Shown piece after piece: positions 49,500 to 59,471 of a DNA stretch of 60,857 nucleotides; the stretch's first letter is position 1; the number at the start of each line of letters is the position of its first letter. Location: NCBI GenBank assembly GCA_905221605.1, contig CAJNDS010002464.1, forward strand, positions 217,501-278,357, written 5' to 3'. The DNA comes from Symbiodinium natans (lineage: Eukaryota > Sar > Dinophyceae > Suessiales > Symbiodiniaceae). The notes below the pieces were generated by a model. It made no database searches. It saw only the letters and a program-made list of their open reading frames with translations, and was not told where the DNA came from. A program made the position numbers and the translations under genes.

Positions 49500-50030
49500 A
49501 AAGAGATACGTTCTAACCCCAGGCCTCATAGTATACCGTATAAAGAAGAGTAGTCTATCGTAGACATATACAGTATGCCTTTTGATATTCACTATAAGTC
49601 TATATTATAGTATCACCTCACCTACGTGGATGCCATGTTGATGCCCATATTTCCGTTCAGAAGCCCCGTAAACAGTGCATGATTCGCCTGATTTGCCACT
49701 GAAGGACTTAATTAACTGACTTCGAGCTTTGAATAGCTTTGCTCGTTACTGCTCGCGACATTGTTCTCGAAAGCCCGACTGACTTGGCTCAATACCGTTA
49801 GTATTTATTTCGACCCTTGTAGTCTATGCTATGTATACTGTATATTTATATACATATATATATGTATATATATATATACATATACATGAATATGTATTTG
49901 TTTATTTTTATTTTTTAAAGTATATGCGTATGTATAGACATACAAATGAAATCATTGCATGTTTCGCACTTTGACTTTTCAAAGCGCTCTCCGGCACCCT
50001 CTCGAGGGTGACTGCAGATGGGTCCAATGC
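49500..50030. other. AT-rich intron stretch
   Basis: TATATA/CATATA runs and no telomeric repeats for about 500 bp. Possibly a decayed element. No gene seen except a weak open segment at its right end (50000-50060). Confidence 0.5.
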
Positions 50031-50310
50031 TTTGTGAAGTCTGTGGTCTTCAAAATAAATCCCAAACCCCAAACCCTAAATCCTCATGTAATGAGGGTTT
50101 AGGTTTAGGGTTTGGGATTTAGGGTTTAGGGTTCTAGAGCAACTGCCAGACTGCCAGGGCTTGTGAGGTTAGGAAGGGTTTAGGGTTTAGGGTTTAGGGT
50201 GTAGGGTTTAGGGTTTAGGGTTTAGGGTTTAGGTTTTAGGGTTTAGGGTTTAGAGGGCTTCTGGGAGCGCTCTCAACGCGGAGCATAGAGCCTGAACCTG
50301 TGTCCTAAAG

Positions 50311-50345
50311 GCACTCCGTAGGTTCTGCACAGGGCGCGCTTTAGC
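50311..50345 (+). CDS. Short coding exon
   Basis: Reads ALRRFCTGRAL between gtcctaaag and GTTTAGGG. Confidence 0.4.
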
Positions 50346-50396
50346 GTTTAGGGTTTAGGGTTTAGGGTTTAGGGTTTAGGGTTTTGGTACTATCAG

Positions 50397-50439
50397 CTCC
50401 GTTCAATGCAAGGTTTTTCCTGCCTGGAGACCGTAGCCG
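50397..50439 (+). CDS. Short coding exon with consensus donor
   Basis: Acceptor actatcag, donor CCG|GTAAGAATC. Reads LRSMQGFSCLETVA. Confidence 0.5.
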
Positions 50440-50508
50440 GTAAGAATCAGAAGCAATGGAAACAGCAAGCGATTTCACAAAACCCTAAACCCTAGACTTC
50501 TTGGACAG

Positions 50509-50561
50509 GACACACTCGGCGCCCCTTGAGCGCAAAATGACAGGCGTCCGGGATGAGTTTG
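50509..50561 (+). CDS. Coding exon
   Basis: Acceptor cttggacag, donor TTTG|GTTAGGG. Reads THSAPLERKMTGVRDEF. Confidence 0.6.
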
Positions 50562-50657
50562 GTTAGGGCTTTGGGTTTGGGTTTCGAGCTTAGGTTGCCT
50601 TTTTTGCGATGGTCATACCGAATGCCGTCGTACATGCTACTTTACAATTAATCCGAG

Positions 50658-50749
50658 GTCTTTGTTGCCCAAGAGCCTCTCCCAGTTGATCGCGGAAGTT
50701 CCAGATCAAGTCCCGAGGGAACACAGAGCCCCATAGGGGCCCCAACACC
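50658..50749 (+). CDS. Coding exon with GC donor
   Basis: Acceptor aatccgag, donor ACC|GCAAGCC. Reads VFVAQEPLPVDRGSSRSSPE. Confidence 0.5.
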
Positions 50750-50805
50750 GCAAGCCCGAAACCCTACTCGTACTACTCGTACCACAATGCGCCATTCTCA
50801 GTTGC

Positions 50806-50870
50806 CTCTCTCTCTCTCTCTCTCTCCCTGTTTCTCTCTCTCTTTCTCTCTCTCGCTCTCTCTATCTCTT
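50806..50870. repeat. (CT)n microsatellite
   Basis: About 65 bp of TC with a few substitutions. Confidence 0.9.
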
Positions 50871-51000
50871 TGCGTTTAGCTGTGTGTGAAAATGTGCACG
50901 TATGTGTATATGTGTGTTCAAATATATGCAGAACTTTGAAACGAATTGGCACGTACATCTTGCACGTGGCAATGTAAAATTATCAAGGCCAGAACCCTTG

Positions 51001-51072
51001 GGTTTAGGGTTTAGGGTTTAGGGTTTAGGGTTTAGGGTTTAGGGTTTAGGGTTTAGGGTTTAGGGTTTAGGG
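51001..51072. repeat. Perfect TTTAGGG array
   Basis: About 10 uninterrupted units. Confidence 0.95.
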
Positions 51073-51124
51073 TGGCCCTGCAGCCCCAATTCTAGCCTTG
51101 AGCCCTAAACCCTTTGATGCTCAG

Positions 51125-51250
51125 AAGCTGTACAAACATGAGAAAGCCGGGAGCCCTACACACCAAGACCCGACAGCCGAAAACCCCTATAAGCCCCAAG
51201 CCCCAAAGCCTCAACAAAAGCAGTCAATGCCCAAAAGACCCACAACCTGA
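51125..51250 (+). CDS. Coding exon reaching a stop, Pro/Gln/Lys-rich
   Basis: Acceptor tgatgctcag. Reads KLYKHEKAGSPTHQDPTAEN then PYKPQAPKPQQKQSMPKRP and TGA. Could be terminal or read into an intron. Confidence 0.5.
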   Translation, partial: KLYKHEKAGSPTHQDPTAENPYKPQAPKPQQKQSMPKRPTT

Positions 51251-51371
51251 AACCCTCAACCCTAAACCCCAAACCCTAAACCTTGAACCCTAAACCCTAA
51301 ACCCTAAACCCTCAACCCTAAACCCCCAGCCCCTACACCCAAGGCCACAAAACCCCCAACAAATGCCGAAG

Positions 51372-51445
51372 GACGCGAGTCTGAGGTGCCCCCTTGCGAG
51401 AGCAAGTAGACAGGGAATTCAGCCTGGAGCCTTCCTTCGCATGAC
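51372..51445 (+). CDS. Coding exon
   Basis: Acceptor atgccgaag, donor AC|GTAGGGTTT. Reads DASLRCPLARASRQGIQPGA. Confidence 0.55.
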
Positions 51446-51566
51446 GTAGGGTTTAGGGTTTAGGGTTTAGGGGCTAGGGTTTAGGGTTTAGGGGTTGTAT
51501 GCCGGGTTTGGAGCTAAACTCTAAAACCTCGTCATGCGAGGAAAGGCCCAGGAGCAGGCGTTGTAG

Positions 51567-51599
51567 AGCGAAGCCCAAAGTGGCTTCGGGCACCCCCGG
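51567..51599 (+). CDS. Short coding exon
   Basis: Acceptor ggcgttgtag, donor CGG|GTGCCT. Reads SEAQSGFGHPR. Confidence 0.4.
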
Positions 51600-51768
51600 G
51601 TGCCTAAATGGGCTTAGTTTAGTGTTCAGGGTTTAGGGGTTAGGGCTTAGGGTGTAGAATTTAGGGTTCAGGGTTAAGGGTGGTAGCTTTGGGTTTAAGA
51701 TCTTGGGGCTTGTGGGGCTTTAGGGTGTCAGGGTCGGGTTTAGAGTTTCGGCTTCTGGGCGGGCTTAG

Positions 51769-51948
51769 GATTCGACGGGAACTGCGCAAGCCCTGCTACA
51801 CGTGGCAGATCTCCTGTGCAAAAACGAGCACGGAAAGATGTTGTTGTGATGGGCTCAGCTGCTTGAAAGTGAGCGGCGTTTGCGGCACCTCACCAGTATC
51901 TCAAAAGACTATGACGGATTGTTTCTGCAGGGCTCAGGGGAAGAAGCA
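51769..51948 (+). CDS. Coding exon(s), one frame with an internal TGA
   Basis: 180 nt from cgggcttag to GCA|GTAAGTGG in a single frame: DSTGTAQALLHVADLLCKNE, then TGA (51847-51849), then LLESERRLRHLTSISKDYDG. A 57-nt GT-AG intron (CAC|GTGGCAG...gctcag) would remove the stop in frame. Confidence 0.6.
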
Positions 51949-52152
51949 GTAAGTGGGTCTCGCTGAGGGAGCTAAGGAATTAGGTTCCTTATCTGCGATT
52001 TGCTTAGGACCCCTCCAAAAATCAGTGTTAATAATCCCTACATTGCCCTTAAATTATTAACATCAACGGGGTCACTAAAACTACCTGCTAATGGTGCTAC
52101 TTCTCCATCAGTTAAAACAACAAAAATATAAGGAAGTACATATTTTCTTTTT

Positions 52153-52183
<31 letters not shown>

Positions 52184-52365
52184 GGTTCTTACGCAAATAA
52201 TAGCATATATCCTAAATCCCCTAAAAAATCCCTGAAGCCCTAAGCTCCAATCCCCATCGAGCCCTTGAAAAGATCCTGCAAGTTACCTAATGCCCCACTA
52301 TGCCCCACTCAGAACATGTGAGTTGAGAGTTCAGGGAAGGCAGTTGGGGTTTAGGGTTTAAGGTT

Positions 52366-52473
52366 GGGATGTTCCCGGCTATACTAACTAACAACAGTTC
52401 ATGTAGGGATTATAGTATGGGGTACTATCTTCCTTGTTAAGGACTGCTAGCATAAGGGGGAACATCTCAAATT
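52366..52473. mobile_element. Inverted-repeat element, GGGATGTTC family
   Basis: gttgggatgttcccggctat and the inverse of agcataagggggaacatctc; relatives as for 33597. Confidence 0.65.
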
Positions 52474-52506
52474 TAGGGTGTTCCCCCTTCCTTCTCCTTC
52501 CCGCAG

Positions 52507-52593
52507 GCTAAAGACGAAGAGCCGGGCGGCGAGACGCCAGCCGCGAGTGAGGAGGTGCGTGACAAGGGACGCATGGAGCTTGGGCAAATCGAA
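52507..52593 (+). CDS. Coding exon, acidic
   Basis: Acceptor ttcccgcag, GC donor GAA|GCCCTGA (otherwise TAG at 52606-52608). Reads AKDEEPGGETPAASEEVRDK. Phase 0 matches 51948 and 52764. Confidence 0.65.
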
Positions 52594-52763
52594 GCCCTGA
52601 TCCCCTAGAACCCTGCAACCCAAAAGGCCCAAACTCCAAACCCTAAGGACCCTCAAGCCTAAAGCCCTGAACCCTGAAGCCCTCGACCCCGAAGCCCTGA
52701 GCCCTAAGCCGTAAACCCTAAGCCCTGAACCCTAAACCCTAAACCCTCCCACCCTTTTGCAAG

Positions 52764-52854
52764 CCGGAGGCTCCCGCGTTTGATGCAAGCATTGCCGGCG
52801 CCTCAGTGACAGCACACAGTCTTGTGGGCTCTTGTCAAGGAACTCAAAAACAAA
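52764..52854 (+). CDS. Coding exon
   Basis: Acceptor ttttgcaag, donor CAAA|GTGTGCG. Reads PEAPAFDASIAGASVTAHSL. Confidence 0.6.
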
Positions 52855-52938
52855 GTGTGCGTAACCCTAAACCCTAAACCCTAAACCCTAAACCCTAAAC
52901 CTTAAACCCTAAACCCTAAACCCTAAACTCACACGCAG

Positions 52939-53225
52939 TGGCTCTGGAGCCAACGAGAAAGGAGTGGGAGGGCCGCCGGCCGAGGAGGAACAGGAGGCGG
53001 ACCATCGATGGCTGCCTGATGCCTCGTTCAAGGGCAAACTGAGGCAGACGGTGGACAAGGCCAATCCGGCCATCCGCCAGTTGGGATGCGGCCCGCGGAG
53101 AAGGCATCCGCATCAGTGATCTTCTCTACTTGCTGGATGAAAAGGCCAGATGGGTGATATTCTGGGGTCCCCCAAAAGCTTCAACACACCTCAGCAAGGG
53201 TATCATGAGGCAGCGGGTTCCTAAA
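52939..53225 (+). CDS. Largest coding segment of the right-hand region, with a frame shift
   Basis: The left half reads EKGVGGPPAEEEQEADHRWL then PDASFKGKLRQTVDKANPAI. From about 53080 the +1 frame takes over: DAARGEGIRISDLLYLLDEK then ARWVIFWGPPKASTHLSKGI. It ends at AAA|GCCCTCAACCC. No intron of the right length was obvious, so an indel or an unusual intron is likely. Confidence 0.6.
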
Positions 53226-53298
53226 GCCCTCAACCCTAACCCTAAACCCTAGACCCCAACCCTCAACCCGAGACCCTAACACAAATCCACCCCTGGAG

Positions 53299-53355
53299 AC
53301 CCTTGGGCGCCAGAGATCCCGTGGCCATAAGAACCCCAAGACCTTGGGCAACCAA
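53299..53355 (+). CDS. Coding exon, basic
   Basis: Acceptor cccctggag, donor CAA|GTAGGGTTT. 19 codons reading TLGRQRSRGHKNPKTLGNQ. Confidence 0.6.
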
Positions 53356-53472
53356 GTAGGGTTTGGGGTTTAGGGTTCAGGGTTTAGGGTTTAGGGTTTA
53401 GGGTTTAGGGTGTAGGGTTTAGGGTTTAGGGTGTAGGGTTTAGGGTTTAAGGTTTGGGGGTTCGGGGTTTAG

Positions 53473-53578
53473 GGGCCGCTTCGGCAGGTTCTATCGGGTG
53501 CCCAGAACACCTCCTCGAATGCCTTCGCGCTCCCAGGTCGACTTTCTGAAGAAACAAAGTGAGACAGGCTTGGGCAAG
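53473..53578 (+). CDS. Coding exon with GC donor
   Basis: The telomeric acceptor ...ggtttag is used directly; donor AAG|GCCTAGC. Reads FYRVPRTPPRMPSRSQVDFL. Confidence 0.6.
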
Positions 53579-53791
53579 GCCTAGCTTGCTGCTGAACCCG
53601 AAACCCCAAACCCTAAACCCCAAGCCTGAACCCCTAAACCCTAAACCCCTAAACCATCAACCTCTACATGGCCCTCGCGTCCCTAAACCCTAAACCCTAA
53701 ACCCTAAACCCTAAACCCTAAACCCTAAACCCTAGGTGGGGGTGGTCTAAGATTGCGGTTTTTTGTGGGCTGTAGTATTGTCGTTCCTCAG

Positions 53792-53812
53792 AGCCCACGC
53801 AAGAAGCGACCA
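53792..53812 (+). CDS. Micro-exon
   Basis: SPRKKRP between cgttcctcag and GTGTAG. Confidence 0.3.
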
Positions 53813-54061
53813 GTGTAGCTTAGCCCCGGTGGAGGCACTGAAATGAGGGTTCAGGGTTCAGAGTTTGGGGTTTAGAGTGCAGGGCTCAGGGTTTGGGGTT
53901 TAGGGTTTAGGCTTCAGGCTTTAGGATTTCGGGCTCAGGGTTTGTGGTTTAGGGTTTGGGGTTTAGGGCTTGGCTTCAGGGTTTGGTTTAGGGTTTAGGG
54001 TTTGGGGTTTAGGGTTTAGGGTTTAGGGTTTAGGGTTTAGGGTTTAGGGTTTAAGGTTTAG

Positions 54062-54114
54062 GGGGAATGGAAGCGAGGGGTTTCGAACTTCTCAGAGATC
54101 GATCTCCCTTATAG
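54062..54114 (+). CDS. Possible coding exon reaching a stop
   Basis: Telomeric acceptor ttag, reading MEARGFELLRDRSPL then TAG. Confidence 0.35.
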
Positions 54115-54429
54115 AAAACCTGAGACCCTAAAGCCCTAAGAAACCCGAAGCCCCGGTATAACCCTAAACCCTAAACCCTAAACCCTAAACCCGAAACCCT
54201 AAACCCTAAACCCTAAACCCTAAACCCTAAACTTCCTTCAACCCCCAAAATCCAACCCTGAACCCAAAATCCAGCCCTGAACCCAAACTCCAACACGTAA
54301 CACCCTAACCCTTCCTAGAAGCCTTAAAGCCTTAAAGGCCTAAAAGCCCTTAAAGCCCTAAACCCTTAAACCCTTGAAACCCCGAAAGCCATAAAGCCCT
54401 TAAATCCCTTAAACCCTAAACCCTAATAG

Positions 54430-54456
54430 GGCTTGGTTCTATTCCGCAAGCATGGA
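54430..54456 (+). CDS. Micro-exon before an element intron
   Basis: GLVLFRKHG between ccctaatag and GTTTCCG. Phase 0. Confidence 0.45.
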
Positions 54457-54553
54457 GTTTCCGAAAATTAAGGGCACCGTTTACACCACAAATAGGATAG
54501 AATCTCTTAAGGGGATCCCCAACCAGGGTACCCCTATTTTCGAAAACCCCCAG
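54457..54553. mobile_element. Inverted-repeat element acting as a 97-nt intron
   Basis: tttccgaaaattaagggc and the inverse of acccctattttcgaaaac; starts GT, ends cccccag. Same family as 11574-11682. Confidence 0.6.
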
Positions 54554-54736
54554 ATCTTTCCGCGGTGTTTTGTGGGCTTGAGACTTTAGGGTTTAGCGTT
54601 TAGGGTTTCGAGTTTAGGGTTTAAAAGTTTGCTTGGGGTTCAGACTTTTGCGTGCAGGGTTTCCCTAAACCATACACCCTAAACCGCAGGTTTGGGGTTT
54701 AGAGCTCCGAGTTTGGCGGTTAGGGTGCTTTTCTCC

Positions 54737-54833
54737 CTGGTTCTTAGTAGGGAATGAGGGAATGAGGGCCCTATATGTACCCTTTAAGGGAGTATATTGG
54801 GCCCTCATTCCCTCATTCCATACGAAGAACCAG
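54737..54833. mobile_element. Near-perfect palindrome element, 35-bp arms
   Basis: Arms 54737-54771 and 54799-54833 are inverses with two mismatches (CTGGTTCTT...GAATGAGGGAATGAGGGCCC). The right arm runs into exon 54828. Confidence 0.75.
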
Positions 54834-54923
54834 CCAGTTTTGGGGCTTCTTGGCCAGGCGCTGAAAGAGACAGCTGCGAGGCATATTTTGTGGTTTGTTC
54901 TTTGCGAATCGGTGGGCGAGGAC
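54828..54923 (+). CDS. Coding exon
   Basis: Acceptor ccatacgaag. Reads NQPVLGLLGQALKETAARHI then LWFVLCESVGEDG, running into a poly-G. Right boundary unclear. Confidence 0.55.
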
Positions 54924-55484
54924 GGGGGGGGGGGGGGTGGTTAGGGTTTAGTGTTTTGGGTTTAGGGTTTGAGGTTTGGGGTTTAGGGTCTAGGGTTTAG
55001 GGGTTACGCTTAGGGTTAAATCGTTTTCGGAGGTCCTTGTGATGTATGTCTAGGGGCACACCTGCAAATGGAGCCCTGTAAAACCCCTAAACCCCAAAAC
55101 CCTAAGCCCTCATCGGTAAGCCCTAATTTTCCGGAAAACTCTAAACCCAACCCTAAGCCCGAAATCCTAAACCCTGTTTCCTCCTTTAGGGGTATAGGGG
55201 CTTGGAGTTTAGGGTTGAGGACATAGGGTTGTAAGGTTTAGGGTTTAGGGTTTAGGGTGGAGGGTTGATTGCTTTAGGGCTTCAGGGTTTGGGGCTTTTG
55301 CGCCTTAGGGGGCTGCAAGGCTGCAGGTGATAGAGATGTTGAACTTGAGATTCTAGCTTTTCTGGCTCCAGCTTTTAGGTTTTCAGAGTTTAGGGTTTGG
55401 GGTTTAGGGTCTTCTTTGTTCTGCATTGGGCGAGTCCTTTCACATTGGAATTCTCGGATCAGGGCTACGGTTTTGGGGTTTAGG

Positions 55485-55985
55485 GTTTAGGGTTTAGGGT
55501 TGTAGCATTTTAGGGCTTAGGGGTCCAGGGCTAGGTTGCAACTTGCACAACAAAGTTCTAAAGTTTTTGGGAGCTTTCAGAAGCTTAGCAGGGTTCAGGG
55601 TTTAGGGTTACCTTCAGGAAGGGTCCAGGGTCACTCGGGTCCTAGAACAATCTTCGGGTAGTTGCATGGTCCCGTAGTATGGGCCCTTAACATGGCACAC
55701 CTTATCTCCCCCTTGTATTCCCCATATTTCGGGACTCTATATGGCATATGTAGGGGAATCAGAGTACGGCTCCCTTGTAGGGGTCCCTCCTTATACCCCC
55801 CAAGGGCTTCGAAGGAATGCTAAGACTCCGGCCAAGCCTTCCCAGAATAGACCTGAAGGTAACCCCAAACCCTAAACCCTGCTAAGCTTCTGAAAGCTCC
55901 CAAAAACATTAGAACTTTGTTGTGTAAGTTGCAATCTAGCCCTGGACCCAAAAGCCCTAAAATGCTACAACCCTAAACCCTAAAA
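55485..55985. repeat. Large imperfect inverted repeat
   Basis: Arms of about 130-140 bp (55485-55625 and 55836-55985) match as inverses, including ttgcaacttgcacaacaaag and gggagctttcagaagcttag, as well as telomeric units. A GGTAGTTGCATGGTCCC-type element (about 55657-55800) fills the loop. Confidence 0.75.
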
Positions 55986-55989
55986 TCCT

Positions 55990-56152
55990 ACAACCCTAAG
56001 CCCTAAACTCCTAAACCCTAAACCCTAAACCCTAAACCCTAAACCCTAAACCCTAAACCCTAAACCCCAAACCCCAAACCCCAAACCCCAAACCCCAAAC
56101 CCTAAACCCTAAACCCTAAACCCTAAACCCTAAACCCTAAACCCTAAACCCC
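55990..56152. repeat. Long CCCTAAA/CCCCAAA array
   Basis: About 22 units with a central CCCCAAA subset. Confidence 0.95.
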
Positions 56153-56178
56153 GGGAAGGCCGGGCATGGTTTGCTCAG

Positions 56179-56245
56179 CGCCGCCGGTCTACGCACAGAG
56201 GGCGCCGAGCTCAGAGAGCTCGGCTCGAAAACTCAAGGGACCCAG
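56179..56245 (+). CDS. Coding exon, coiled-coil type
   Basis: Acceptor ttgctcag, donor CAG|GTGGGC. Reads AAGLRTEGAELRELGSKTQG. Phase-consistent with 56662 and 57198. Confidence 0.65.
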
Positions 56246-56661
56246 GTGGGCTTTAGGGTTTAGGGTTTAGGGTTTGGGGTTTGGGGTTTAGGGTTTAGGG
56301 TTTGGGGTTTAGGGTTTAGGGTTTAGGGTTTGGGGTTTGGGGTTTGGGGTTTAGGGTTTGGGGTTTGGGGTTTAGGGTTTAGGGTTTGGGGTTTAGGGTT
56401 TAGGGTTTAGGGTTTTGGTAGGTACAGGTTTAGGTTTTAGTACGGGGGTTAGAGGGTGTAGGATGCCAGGGTTGGGGGTTTAGGGTGTTCAGGGGGCTTA
56501 GGGTGATTTACATAACTGGAGTTGCCGGGTCGGCGCAGTCTGATACTCTAAGGGTAGTTACCAAACCCTAAACCCTAAACCCTAAACCCTAAACCCTAAA
56601 CCCTAAACCCTAAACCCTAAACCCTTTTCGATCTGGGGGTTTAAATTTTAAGTTCATGCAG

Positions 56662-56693
56662 AACTGGACCTTCCTTGAAGGGAGCACATACAG
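56662..56693 (+). CDS. Short coding exon
   Basis: Acceptor tcatgcag, donor ACAG|GTTTGG. Reads NWTFLEGSTY. Confidence 0.55.
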
Positions 56694-57197
56694 GTTTGGG
56701 GTTTAGGGTTCAGGGTTTAGGGGTTAAAGGGTTAGGGGTTTTAGGGACTACGGGTTTTGGGGTTTAGGGTTGGGGATGAGGAGTTTAGGGTTTAGGGTTT
56801 AGGGGCATTAGGGGTTTAGGGTTTAGGGTTTGGGGTCTAGCATCTAGGGATATGGGGTTTAGGTGTAGGATGTAGGGGTTTTAGGGCTTGGAGGTTTCGG
56901 GCTTAGGGGTTTAGGATTTCGGGTTAAGGGATTAGGGATTTAGGAGCTTTTGGGTTAGGGGTTAGGGGTGTTAGGGGTGTAGGGTTTAGGGGTTTAGTGG
57001 TTTTAGGGGTTGAGGGAGTAGAGGCTGAAGGTTTAGGGTGGTTTTGGGCTGTAGGGGTTTTAGGGTTTAGGGTTTAGGGGTTTAGAGTCTCGGGGTTTAG
57101 GAGTTTTATGTTTTTGGGTTTTGGGTTTAGGCACAAATTTTGGGGATTTGGAGTTTTAGGGGTTTAGGGGTTTTAGGGCTTACGGGGTTTAGGTCAG

Positions 57198-57244
57198 GGT
57201 TCTCTGCGAAGAGCTATCCCGTCACATGGGAGCTCCTGCCTCAT
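57198..57244 (+). CDS. Coding exon with GC donor
   Basis: Acceptor taggtcag. Reads VLCEELSRHMGAPAS; GC donors are possible at 57238 and 57245. Confidence 0.5.
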
Positions 57245-57421
57245 GCCCGCCACCCAGCCACAACCCTTGATCTTGTTGAGGCACCAGACCTTAAACACCC
57301 CAGTGAGCCCTAAACCCCCGAACCCCTCAACCCCAAACCCTAAACCCCAGACCCTAAACCCTATACCCTATACCGTAAGCCCCCTGAACCCTAGACTCTA
57401 GTCCCTTAACGCCCGATCCAG

Positions 57422-57466
57422 GAGCCAAAGATCCAGCTCGCGGCCGAAGGTGCCTGGGCTAAGAGG
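57422..57466 (+). CDS. Coding exon
   Basis: Acceptor cgatccag, donor AGG|GTTGAGG. Reads EPKIQLAAEGAWAKR. Phase-consistent with 57572, 58083 and 58629. Confidence 0.55.
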
Positions 57467-57571
57467 GTTGAGGGTTTTAGTTTTAGGGTTTAGGGTTTAG
57501 GGGTTGGGATTTAGGGTTTAGGGTTCAGGGTTTAGAGTTTAGGGTTTAGGGGTTAGGGCTTAGGGTTTGAG

Positions 57572-57587
57572 ATCCAGCGTACGCCAG
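57572..57587 (+). CDS. Micro-exon with GC donor
   Basis: 16 nt, IQRTP, between gtttgag and GCGCTT. Confidence 0.35.
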
Positions 57588-58082
57588 GCGCTTTTAACCC
57601 CCTTCCCACTGGACCCCAAACCCTAAACCTTTCTCGCTCTGGACTCCAAGCCGAAAAGCCTAGAGCTTGGTTGAAGGCCAGTTTAGGTTTTGAGGTTTAG
57701 GATTTAGCGTTTAGGGTTTAGGGATCGGTGGGGGTGTAAGGTTGCCAAACCACAAACCCCAAACCGTAAGCCCTACCCCCTAAACCCTAAACCCTACACC
57801 CTAAACCCTAAACCCGAACACCCTAAACCCTAAACCCTACCCCCTAAACCCTCAACTGCCTCCCTGGTGGATCTGGGGGTAATTCTCTAGGGGCTTGGGG
57901 TTTGGAAGCTATACCCTAAGCCCTAAGACCTCAACCTTAACCCTGAACCCTACATCCTGAACCCTGAACCCTAAACCCTAAACCCTAAACCCTAAACCCT
58001 AAACCCTAAACCCTAAACCCTAAACCCTAGAATCAAAAGCCTGAAGCCTCACCTCAAACCTCAGCTTAGGGGTCTGCTTCAG

Positions 58083-58144
58083 GGTTTGCTTGCCAAGGCG
58101 ATGCGGGCGCCATCGTCGCTTTAGCAGGGCCTTCACAAGGCCTG
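58083..58144 (+). CDS. Coding exon
   Basis: Acceptor tgcttcag, donor CTG|GTTTAGGG. The phase-matched frame reads FACQGDAGAIVALAGPSQGL. Confidence 0.5.
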
Positions 58145-58429
58145 GTTTAGGGTTCAGGGTTTAGGGTTTAGGGTTTAGAGTTTAGGGTTTAGGAATTAGG
58201 GTTTAGGGTTTAGGGTTCCGTCCTTAGTAAGGGAATTAGGGAATCAGGCGTACCCCATGTATCATCCCTTAGAAGGGGGATACATCAATAGTTCCCTGGA
58301 ACCCCCCCCCCCCCCCCCCTAGAAGAGGAACTTGTAAGTAACTCTCACGGACGGTAGGGTTTAGCTCATGGGTTGCCGTGCTAAGGGTTTTGGGTTTAGG
58401 GTTTAGGGTTGAGGGCCTCTGGACTACCC

Positions 58430-58548
58430 CGTCGAGGTTCCCCACTGTAAATAAGGCTATTTAAGGGGAATGAAGCCTACTTAAGGTTATTCAAGAGGGA
58501 ACCAAAGGGGGGCTAGTATGGAGGCGGGTAGTAGGGAAACCCATGGTT
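58430..58548. mobile_element. Inverted-repeat element, CATGGGTTTCC family
   Basis: ggactaccccgtcgaggttccc and the inverse of gggtagtagggaaacccatg; relative of 11377-11496. Confidence 0.5.
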
Positions 58549-58628
58549 AAACCCTAAACCCTCATCCCTCAACCCTAAACACGTTTGCACATGACTTGAG
58601 GCCCCGCCTCATTATCATTCCTATTCAG

Positions 58629-58644
58629 GATTGCCGCTCTGAGG
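58629..58644 (+). CDS. Micro-exon
   Basis: DCRSE between cctattcag and GTAAACG. Confidence 0.3.
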
Positions 58645-58829
58645 GTAAACGTCCTAAGCCCATAGCCCTGCCAGCCGTGGCTGGTGGGTAGGGTTTGGGG
58701 TTTGGTGTTTGGGGTTTATGGGTTTAGGGGTTTCGGGGTTTCGGGGTTTCGGGGTTTCGGGGTTTTAGGGTTTTAGGGGTTTAGGGGTTTAGGGGTTTAG
58801 GGGTTTAGGGTTGGGGGGGGTAGGGCGTA

Positions 58830-58976
58830 CTTGGAGGTTCATGGTATACTTATTATCCCAATAATGAGTGTGCTTATAATAACCCAATAATAGCCATATT
58901 AGGCCCCTAAAGGGGCGTCTAAGTGGGTTATATAAGTCAATTGGTGGACAAGTACCATTCATCTCCAGGTAGAGAC
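58830..58976. mobile_element. Inverted-repeat element, CTTGGAGGTTCATGG family
   Basis: cttggaggttcatggtatac, internal repeats of cccaataat, right end ttcatctccag. Relative of 12269-12456. Confidence 0.55.
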
Positions 58977-59029
58977 CTGTTGGCTTATGGTTGAGGGCTG
59001 ATGTGCTTCGGGCTCAGATTTGTGTTTAG

Positions 59030-59112
59030 GTTCACCTCGACCCCCCAAATGGACCCGCAACGTTGGGCGCAGAGCCACTACATGAAAATGCTAAGAGCAT
59101 GTCGCCCTAATT
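59030..59112 (+). CDS. Coding exon; intron starts GCCCGAAACCC
   Basis: Acceptor gtgtttag. Reads TSTPQMDPQRWAQSHYMKML. GC donor. Confidence 0.6.
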
Positions 59113-59287
59113 GCCCGAAACCCTAAAAAGCCCACACACCCCATAAACCCCAAACCCTGAACCCTTAGGCCCCAAACCCTGTAAACCCCATGCAAGCCCT
59201 CTAAACCCCAAATCCGGGGCTACAGAGGGCTTGTCCCGGTTTAGTGTTTAGGGTACAAACCACACACTCTTCGCCGATTCTACGCAG

Positions 59288-59303
59288 CTATATGAAATCG
59301 CTG
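59288..59303 (+). CDS. Micro-exon
   Basis: LYEIA between ctacgcag and GTTTGGGG. Phase fits 59472. Confidence 0.35.
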
Positions 59304-59471
59304 GTTTGGGGCTTAGGGTTTAGGTTTTGGGGGTTTGGGTTTCTGAGTTTCGGCTTGCGGGTTTTGGGGTTTTGCGTTTAGGGCTTACTCCCACAAACCC
59401 TAAACCCTAAACCCTAAATCCCTATACCCTACGCAGTACGCCTATACCTGTTTGTGACTCCTACTTTCCAG

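Noticed and set aside
39897-51849. Altered genetic code with reassigned stop codons
   Set aside because: Only a few in-frame stops were seen (4485, 39897, 51847), and introns or errors can explain them; the ankyrin gene needs no reassignment and ends at a normal TGA.
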